NCBI RefSeq assembly: GCF_004363235.1
Contig: NZ_SNYW01000014.1
Span: 131,501 to 195,500, forward strand
Length of the DNA stretch: 64,000 nt
Direction of reading: 5' to 3'
Source: Dongia mobilis
GTDB taxonomy: Bacteria > Pseudomonadota > Alphaproteobacteria > Dongiales > Dongiaceae
This document shows, one piece after another, positions 58,756 to 64,000 of this stretch. The position numbers and the translations under genes are program-made. Within the stretch, counting starts at the first letter, position 1. Each line of letters begins with the position of its first letter. The notes beneath the pieces are model-generated. The model did not search any database and had not been told where the DNA came from. It saw nothing but the letters and a program-made list of their open reading frames with translations.

Positions 58756-59909
58756 GCCGCCACTCCCTTGTCTTCCGCAATCTGCCGGCGCAGCACGCGC
58801 GCCCGGCTTTCCAATCCGTCCTTGTCGACATAGGCACCCTGCAGGTGCCGGCTGCCCTTCGACGGGTCGAAGGCCGTGCGGCCATGCAGGGCACGGTCGT
58901 TCTGCATCACCACGCAATCGCCTGGCTCCAGGCGGAAGATCAACTCGCCTTCCGGCCTGTGCAGCACCTCGGCAAATTTGCGATAGGCGGCAAACCAGGG
59001 CACCACCATTGCCGCCGGAGCATCCAGCCAGTCCAGCGACCGGTTGTTGAAGTGCACCCCCACCACATTGCCGCCCTCATCCACGGAAATCAGGGTCTGC
59101 CGCGCCATCAGATCGGCGTCATTCGAGCGGAAGCGGAAATTGACCGGCACCCGGGTCAGCAGGTCGAAGGCATCCGGCGCCTCGCGCCGCAGAATCTCGG
59201 CGGCATTGAAACCATCGACCAGCAGCGTATCGCCGCCGGGGGCGGTCGATTCCAGGCAATGCAGTAACTGAACGCCCGGCGTCGGATCGCGATAGGGATT
59301 ATCGGAATGCACGCCAAGGCCGACCGGCGTGTAGGCCAGGTTGGTCGGGTTCGCCACGGATTTGACGTCGAAGAGGGCGCCGTAATTGGTGACCCGCACA
59401 AAGCCCAAGTGGTTGCCGATCTGCAGCACCGTGCCGGGTACCGTCGGGCTATTGCGGATCAGGCCGAAGCCATGGGCGTGAAAGGTATCGAGGAAGGCAA
59501 GCTCGGCCGCCGGATCGGAGACCATCTGGCGCCAGTCACCGATGGGCATTTCCGTGCCGATCGCCTTGGACCACAATTTCACCGGTCGCTTGCGCCCGCG
59601 TCGCGCCTCCGCCGACAAATCGTGATCGGCAAGCCAGGCGGGAGTGAAGGTCGAGACATGGCCACCCGGCTGCCAGGTGATCCGCACCGCCTTGTCGTCC
59701 GACAGGACAGCCGCCCCGATGGCCAAATCCTCGGGCAGGTCGGTGATCTCGTAAAGACGCTGGCCGTTGCCGGCATGGCGGCATTCCGGGCAGCGGCAAT
59801 TGTCGCGCAGCCAGATCGCTGGAAACACGGCGCTCCCGCCATTCTCCGGAGCGCTCTTCTCCCAGGCGATGGTCAGATTGGAACCGGCGACGTCGATGCT
59901 GCGGATCAT
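58752..59909 (-). CDS. tmpA: TmpA-like Fe(II)/2-oxoglutarate hydroxylase (2-trimethylaminoethylphosphonate hydroxylase)
   Basis: 385 residues, gamma-butyrobetaine hydroxylase family. The N-terminal zinc site is Cys38, Cys40, Cys43 and His84. The iron facial triad is His201-x-Asp203 (GVHSDNPYRD) and His342 (RALHGRTAF). It resembles the trimethylammonium-substrate hydroxylases. Being coupled to an HD-type oxygenase and next to AEP genes points to TmpA, which hydroxylates trimethylaminoethylphosphonate at C1. True gamma-butyrobetaine hydroxylase (carnitine synthesis) cannot be excluded from this gene alone. Divergent from a LysR regulator. Confidence 0.85.
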   Translation of the reverse strand: MIRSIDVAGSNLTIAWEKSAPENGGSAVFPAIWLRDNCRCPECRHAGNGQRLYEITDLPEDLAIGAAVLSDDKAVRITWQPGGHVSTFTPAWLADHDLSAEARRGRKRPVKLWSKAIGTEMPIGDWRQMVSDPAAELAFLDTFHAHGFGLIRNSPTVPGTVLQIGNHLGFVRVTNYGALFDVKSVANPTNLAYTPVGLGVHSDNPYRDPTPGVQLLHCLESTAPGGDTLLVDGFNAAEILRREAPDAFDLLTRVPVNFRFRSNDADLMARQTLISVDEGGNVVGVHFNNRSLDWLDAPAAMVVPWFAAYRKFAEVLHRPEGELIFRLEPGDCVVMQNDRALHGRTAFDPSKGSRHLQGAYVDKDGLESRARVLRRQIAEDKGVAA

Positions 59910-59942
59910 GGCTGGCCTCTCTGCTGTCCGAGAACTGATGGG

Positions 59943-59956
59943 TTGATCCTGATCAT
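59943..59956. promoter_or_regulatory. FNR-like half-perfect box
   Basis: TTGATCCTGATCAT departs from TTGAT-N4-ATCAA by the last base. It lies just upstream of tmpA. Palindromic TGATC-rich sequence can arise by chance. Confidence 0.35.
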
Positions 59957-59974
59957 GATTGCGCTGCCCCACAA

Positions 59975-59994
59975 ATGAGCCTAGCTTGGCTCAT
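59975..59994. promoter_or_regulatory. inverted repeat in the tmpA-lysR divergent region
   Basis: ATGAGCC (59975-59981) and GGCTCAT (59988-59994) form a perfect 7-bp dyad with a 6-base spacer, 66 bases from tmpA. Suitable as a LysR-family site. Confidence 0.65.
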
Positions 59995-59996
59995 CG

Positions 59997-60011
59997 TTAA
60001 GTAGCACTTAA
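59997..60011. promoter_or_regulatory. perfect palindrome TTAAGT-N3-ACTTAA
   Basis: TTAAGTAGCACTTAA, 20 bases before the lysR start. It also fits the CtrA pattern TTAA-N7-TTAA. A LysR autoregulatory site is the simpler reading. Confidence 0.6.
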
Positions 60012-60030
60012 GGATCGATCGAGCCACCCC

Positions 60031-60951
60031 TTGCGCCCCAACCCGCCCCCTTTCCCCTGGCTGCGTGCCTTCGAGGCGACGGCGCGGCATCTTTCCATGA
60101 CCCGCGCTGCTGCGGAACTTCGCATCAGCGCCTCGGCCGTCAGCCAGCAGATCACGGCACTGGAGGCGTATCTCGGACGACCCCTTTTTCGCCGCGCCAA
60201 CCGGCGCCTGACCCTCACTGCAAGCGGCGCGCTCATCGCGCCCAAGCTCCGCGCCGGGTTCGACCTCATCCACGAGGCGATCGACGACGCCCTGCCGGCG
60301 AAGCGACGTCAGGCCCTGCTGGTCCGGGTTACCACTTCTTTCGGCAGCCAGTGGCTGATGCACCGGTTGGATTCCTTCCGCGCCGCCCATCCCCGGATCG
60401 GCGTCCAGGTAACGGCGACGGCAGAACCGATTGAGCGCGACAATGCCAGCGCCGAGATCGAAATCCGCTATGGCAAGGGCGACTGGCCGGGCCTCGCCTC
60501 GGATCTGCTGTTGGACGAGGCGATCTTTCCGGTCTGCACGCCGCAACTGGCGGCAAGGCTGAAGAAGCCGCGCGACCTCGCCCGCCATGACCTGATCGAC
60601 GTTCCCGGCTACGAGATGGGCTGGTCCGACTGGCTGGCCGCTGCCGGCGTCGATATCGACTGGATGCGGCGGCGCCTTGCCGTCGACCAGTCCGTGATGG
60701 CGATCCAGCTTGCGCTCGACGGCAAGGGCATTGCCCTCGGCCGCTCGCCGCTCATCCAGCGGGAATTGCGGGAAGGCCGCCTCGTGGCGCCCTTCCCGCT
60801 TACGCTCGAAACCGGCAGCGGCTACTGGATCCTGCACCGCAGGCGCCCCGCCGAAGCCCGCAAGATCGCGGCCTTCAAGGATTGGCTGCTGGCGCAGACG
60901 CGCGACATGTCAGGTACTACCAGGGCAGCGAGTAGGTCTTCACATTCGTGA
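60031..60951 (+). CDS. LysR-family regulator (GcvA-like)
   Basis: 306 residues. The best start is the TTG at 60031; no better ATG is present before the HTH. The N-terminal winged HTH ('[22 protein letters not shown]') and effector-binding domain are complete. '[16 protein letters not shown]' near the C-terminus is GcvA-like. Divergent from tmpAB, it probably senses a phosphonate or the released product and activates tmpAB, perhaps also phnWAY. Its 3' end overlaps the convergent phnY by 35 bases. Confidence 0.86.
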   Translation: MRPNPPPFPWLRAFEATARHLSMTRAAAELRISASAVSQQITALEAYLGRPLFRRANRRLTLTASGALIAPKLRAGFDLIHEAIDDALPAKRRQALLVRVTTSFGSQWLMHRLDSFRAAHPRIGVQVTATAEPIERDNASAEIEIRYGKGDWPGLASDLLLDEAIFPVCTPQLAARLKKPRDLARHDLIDVPGYEMGWSDWLAAAGVDIDWMRRRLAVDQSVMAIQLALDGKGIALGRSPLIQRELREGRLVAPFPLTLETGSGYWILHRRRPAEARKIAAFKDWLLAQTRDMSGTTRAASRSSHS

Positions 60952-62344
60952 AGCACTTCATCGCCTCGATGACACCTTCCTTGTAGCCGAGGCCGGAATC
61001 CTTGATGCCGCCGAAGGGCGACATCTCGATGCGATAGCCCGGCACCTCGCGGATATTCACCGTGCCGACCTCCAGCTCCTTGACGAACCGGGTGATGTAG
61101 TCGAGGCGGTTGGTGCAAATGCCCGAGGACAGTCCATAGGCGGTCGAGTTCGACACCCGGATCGCGTCATCGATATCCTTGACGCGAATGACCGGTGAGA
61201 CCGGACCGAAGGTCTCGACACGCACCAGATCGCAATCGAACGGCACATGGTCGACCACGGTCGGCGAATAGAGCGCACCCTTGCGGATATTGCCGTAGAG
61301 CAGCTTGGCGCCATGCGCCACGGCGTCGTTGACCTTGTCCTCGCAATAGCGGGCCGAGGCCTCATCGATCACGGTGCCCATATCGGTCTCGGGATCCATC
61401 GGATCGCCGTATTTGATCTTCTTTGTTTTCTCGAGCAGCAACTCGACAAATTTGTCGGCCACCTTCTCGACCACGATCATGCGCTTCACCGCCGTGCAGC
61501 GCTGGCCGGAATTCTTGTAGGAACCCGCGACCGCAAGCGTCGCCGCCTCCTCGAGATCGGCATCCTCCATCACGATCAGCGGGTCGTTGCCGCCGAGTTC
61601 GAGGACCGCGCGGCGATAACCCATATGGGTCGAGATATACTTGCCGACCGAGACGCCACCGGTGAAGGTGATGAGATCGACATTGGGATCGGTGAGGAGC
61701 GCATCGGCGATCTCGCGCGGATCGCCGGTCACGACCTGGAACATTTCCCTGGGCAAGCCGGCCTCATAGAGGATGTCGGCCAGGATCAGGGCAGTCAGCG
61801 GCGTCTTTTCCGAGGGCTTCAGCACCATGCGGTTATTGGTGGCGATCGAGGGCGCCACCTTGTGCGCCACCTGATTGAGCGGGTGGTTGAACGGCGTGAT
61901 CGCCGAGATGGCGTTCAGCAGCGGATCGCGCTGCGTATAGATGCGCCGCTTCTTGCCATGGGGCGTGATATCGCAGGAGAAGATCTCGCCATCGTCCTTG
62001 ATGACGATGGTCGAGGCGAGATGGAACACGTCATAGGCGCGCCCCACTTCATAGGTCGAATCCTTGAGGCACAGACCGGACTCCGCCGTGATCAGCTCCG
62101 CGATCTCCTGTTTGCGGCTGACCAGGATTTCCGCGGTTTTGCGCAGGATCTGGCTGCGCTCGGCGCGGGAGAGGCTAGCCTTGTAGTTCTTCGCCGTGCG
62201 GAAGGCGCTGGCGATATCCTCGAGGCTGGCCTTCGGGCAGGTGCCGATCACCTCGTTGGAATAGGGGTTGAACACCTCGAAATGGCGGTCGCCGGCGGTC
62301 GAACTGTTGACGATCCGCATCTTTTCCTTGCGCAGGATACCCAT
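60917..62344 (-). CDS. phnY: phosphonoacetaldehyde dehydrogenase
   Basis: 475 residues, aldehyde dehydrogenase family. Catalytic Cys283 in 'NSGQRCTAV', Glu249 in 'VLELGGND' and '[10 protein letters not shown]' are present. It resembles the S. meliloti PhnY (about 485 residues). The start follows GAGGAAAAGCCCC. It oxidises phosphonoacetaldehyde to phosphonoacetate with NAD. Its neighbours are the matching hydrolase (11 bases upstream) and aminotransferase, which fixes the pathway. Confidence 0.93.
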   Translation of the reverse strand: MGILRKEKMRIVNSSTAGDRHFEVFNPYSNEVIGTCPKASLEDIASAFRTAKNYKASLSRAERSQILRKTAEILVSRKQEIAELITAESGLCLKDSTYEVGRAYDVFHLASTIVIKDDGEIFSCDITPHGKKRRIYTQRDPLLNAISAITPFNHPLNQVAHKVAPSIATNNRMVLKPSEKTPLTALILADILYEAGLPREMFQVVTGDPREIADALLTDPNVDLITFTGGVSVGKYISTHMGYRRAVLELGGNDPLIVMEDADLEEAATLAVAGSYKNSGQRCTAVKRMIVVEKVADKFVELLLEKTKKIKYGDPMDPETDMGTVIDEASARYCEDKVNDAVAHGAKLLYGNIRKGALYSPTVVDHVPFDCDLVRVETFGPVSPVIRVKDIDDAIRVSNSTAYGLSSGICTNRLDYITRFVKELEVGTVNIREVPGYRIEMSPFGGIKDSGLGYKEGVIEAMKCFTNVKTYSLPW

Positions 62345-62355
62345 GGGGCTTTTCC

Positions 62356-63609
62356 TCAGACTGCTTTCTTCTGCGGCTGGGCCGCGGGAATGGCGTAGTT
62401 GCAGGCCAGATCAAAGGCGCTGAAGTTGCGCAGGCGATAGCCGGCAGGCAGGGCCTTGAGCTTACGGTTGACGATCACCGGCACCTTCTGCTCGGTCATG
62501 CCGCCATGGCTGCGCAGCGGCACGGTGAGGCCGGAAAGGTCGTGCTTCTCGACCGAGGTGCCGATGGCAAAGTTCCTGGCCGAGACGGCGATCACGTCGC
62601 CGAGGCGATCCTCCGGCAACTCGAAGCGGCGGCAGCCCTCCACACGGTCAACCACCAACTCCATGCCAGGCAGCTTGCCCATGCGGGCAATGAGCTCGGC
62701 ATGGTCGGTGTCATCCGGCAGATAGATCGTTGCGAAGGAACCGAGTGCCCCGTGATGCACGACATAGGGGTCGGTGATCGGCAGGATGACCCGCGCCTTC
62801 CCCGCCCCTATCCACTGGTCCAGCACGTCCTGCAGGTAGATCACCTGCGGCTTGCCGTCGGCGCCGTGCTTGTCGTTCATGCCGTGATCCGCAGTCAGCA
62901 CGATGGTGCAGCCCATCGCTTCCAGCTGGCCGAGATAACCGTCCATCATCTTGTAGAAATCGTTGGCGACGGCGGTGCCCGGCGCGTGCTTGTGCTGGAT
63001 ATAGTCTGTGGTAGAGAGATACATGATGTCCGGCCGCTCGGCCTGCATCAGCTTGACGCCGGCGGCGAAGACGAATTCGGAGAGATCGGCGCTGTAGACC
63101 GAGGGCAGAGGCAGGCCGACAAAGCCAAGGGCGTTGTCGATGCCGTTCTCCGCCTTGGTGGTCTCGTTGGCCTTCTCGGCCGAGAAGCAGATGCCACCCG
63201 CCATGCCCTTGCCGAGCAGCTTGCGGAGCTTGTCCTTCGCCGTCACCACCGCCACCTTGGCGCCCACCTTGCTGAAGGCGGCGAGGATGGTTTCGGCGCG
63301 CAGGAATTTGGGGTCGTTCATCATCACCTCCTGCCCGCTCTCGCGGTCATAGAGGTAGTTGCCGCAGATGCCGTGGACCGAGGGCGGCGCGCCGGTGACG
63401 ATGGAGAGGTTGTTGGGGTTGGTGAAGCTCGGCACCACGCAATCGCCGATCAGATCGGCACCATTGCCGGTGGCAGCCTTCAGCCAGGGCATGACGCCGG
63501 CGGCGATCGCGTCCTTCAGGTAGTCCGGCTCGCAGCCATCGACGCAGACGATGACGATGGGCTCCTGGGGGGCGGCGTAGTTCATGCCGTTGACGGTAAC
63601 GGATTGCAT
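62356..63609 (-). CDS. phnA: phosphonoacetate hydrolase
   Basis: 417 residues, alkaline phosphatase superfamily, two-zinc. ATG 63609 follows AAGGAGATCGAG. Metal and nucleophile residues: Asp24 (VCVDGCEP), Thr63 (SFTNPNN), Asp202 and His206 (TTDYIQHKH), Asp241-His242 (TADHGMND) and the later histidine in 'SHGGMTEQ'. The pattern matches the S. meliloti PhnA. It cleaves phosphonoacetate to acetate and phosphate. Confidence 0.94.
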   Translation of the reverse strand: MQSVTVNGMNYAAPQEPIVIVCVDGCEPDYLKDAIAAGVMPWLKAATGNGADLIGDCVVPSFTNPNNLSIVTGAPPSVHGICGNYLYDRESGQEVMMNDPKFLRAETILAAFSKVGAKVAVVTAKDKLRKLLGKGMAGGICFSAEKANETTKAENGIDNALGFVGLPLPSVYSADLSEFVFAAGVKLMQAERPDIMYLSTTDYIQHKHAPGTAVANDFYKMMDGYLGQLEAMGCTIVLTADHGMNDKHGADGKPQVIYLQDVLDQWIGAGKARVILPITDPYVVHHGALGSFATIYLPDDTDHAELIARMGKLPGMELVVDRVEGCRRFELPEDRLGDVIAVSARNFAIGTSVEKHDLSGLTVPLRSHGGMTEQKVPVIVNRKLKALPAGYRLRNFSAFDLACNYAIPAAQPQKKAV

Positions 63610-63619
63610 CTCGATCTCC

Positions 63620-64000
63620 TTACTCGGCCGCCTTGCGCGCAGGGGCACCGCTGGCGACCTTCATTTCCTTCATGACCTCGGCGACCACCGCCAGGAAGGC
63701 CTTCATCTCCGTCTCGCCGAGGCGCCCGATGCAGCCGATGCGGAAGGAATCGGCAACCGTCAGCTTGCCCGGATAGATCACGAAGTTCCGGTCCTTCAGC
63801 CTGTCGTAGAATTCCTGGAACTTGAAATTGGCATCGACCGGCATGCGGAAGGTGACGATGATCGGCGCCTGCAGATGGTCCGGCAGCAGCGTCTCGAAAC
63901 CGAGGCTCCGCATGCCTTCGACCAGGATCCGGCAGTTGTTGCGATAGCGCCCGCCGCGACCGGCGACGCCGCCCTCCGCCTCGTGCTCATTGAGCGCCTG
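63620..64000 (-). CDS. phnW: 2-aminoethylphosphonate-pyruvate transaminase, C-terminal part
   Basis: The frame is open to the window edge: 126 residues of the C-terminus are visible. 'ALNEHEAEGGVAGRGGRYRNN' and 'NFVIYPGKLTVADSFRIGCIG' are characteristic of PhnW. It transfers the amino group of 2-aminoethylphosphonate to pyruvate, giving phosphonoacetaldehyde and alanine. The catalytic lysine region lies outside the window. The stop is 10 bases before phnA, so phnW-phnA-phnY is one operon. Confidence 0.92.
   Translation of the reverse strand, partial: QALNEHEAEGGVAGRGGRYRNNCRILVEGMRSLGFETLLPDHLQAPIIVTFRMPVDANFKFQEFYDRLKDRNFVIYPGKLTVADSFRIGCIGRLGETEMKAFLAVVAEVMKEMKVASGAPARKAAE

Noticed and set aside
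58213-59909. PhnY*/PhnZ assignment for the dioxygenase-HD pair
   Set aside because: PhnY* is a PhyH-type enzyme. The partner here carries the zinc-binding N-terminus of the gamma-butyrobetaine hydroxylase family, which fits TmpA.
1-64000. tRNA or rRNA genes, CRISPR arrays, insertion sequences and prophage
   Set aside because: I saw no cloverleaf with a TpsiC-like arm, no spaced direct-repeat array, no transposase or integrase, and no terminal inverted repeats with target duplications.

Overview
The window is high-GC (mid-60s %) chromosomal DNA of an alphaproteobacterium, probably Rhodospirillales-like. The basis is gene content: choXWV next to betI-betA, a cysG-DUF2849-cysI-DUF934 sulfite block, FNR/FixK-type boxes, alphaproteobacterial intergenic palindromes, and several ABC-transporter catabolic islands. 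The taxonomic call is inference. I see no insertion sequence, CRISPR array, tRNA or rRNA. Almost all of the sequence is coding, with tight ATGA-type overlaps inside operons.

Layout. 1-2600: the tail of an unknown gene with its terminator, then a haem-type TonB-dependent receptor. 2.6-8.3 kb: a serine beta-lactamase-like hydrolase and a polyamine-type ABC transporter, with ATPase and two permeases on the minus strand and a divergent binding protein. 8.3-18.4 kb: a long minus-strand operon of about 12 genes joining a CUT1-type sugar/polyol ABC transporter (binding protein, two permeases, a 72-residue membrane protein, two ATPases) to a PEP-dependent dihydroxyacetone-kinase system (DhaL, DhaM, HPr, Enzyme I, an HTH protein, DhaK). 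18.9-23.0 kb: a divergent LacI-type regulator, a TIM-barrel isomerase, a Gfo/Idh/MocA oxidoreductase and an SDR, probably the catabolic half of the same pathway. 23-29.4 kb: a signalling cluster with a CHASE2 adenylate cyclase, an exported FecR-like protein, a beta-barrel and an exported beta-propeller/caspase protein.

29.4-41.3 kb: mostly housekeeping genes (chaC, betaine-homocysteine methyltransferase, argS, a GNAT, an FNR-box lipoprotein, a PAS regulator with an aminotransferase, agmatine deiminase, aspS, rnd). 41.3-47.8 kb: a HAD phosphatase, the choline ABC transporter choVWX, and divergent betI-betA. 47.9-54 kb: MFS and EamA transporters, HIT protein, MTA/SAH nucleosidase, photolyase and OmpW. 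54-58.1 kb: sulfite reduction/siroheme genes and a Zur-type regulator. 58.2-64 kb: a phosphonate island. tmpA-tmpB (predicted 2-trimethylaminoethylphosphonate to glycine betaine plus phosphate) faces a LysR regulator, followed by phnY-phnA-phnW (2-aminoethylphosphonate to acetate plus phosphate).

How the genes work together. Glycine betaine links three separate loci: choline import and oxidation (choXWV, betA), release from trimethylaminoethylphosphonate (tmpAB), and use as methyl donor (bmt under a strong 24-bp dyad). The most unusual system is the self-contained PEP - Enzyme I - HPr - DhaM - DhaL/DhaK relay inside an ABC-transporter operon. It suggests uptake of a polyol or short sugar as the free compound, oxidation to a ketose, and PEP-dependent phosphorylation. 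The CHASE2/FecR/barrel/caspase cluster is the best candidate for an undescribed envelope-sensing system.
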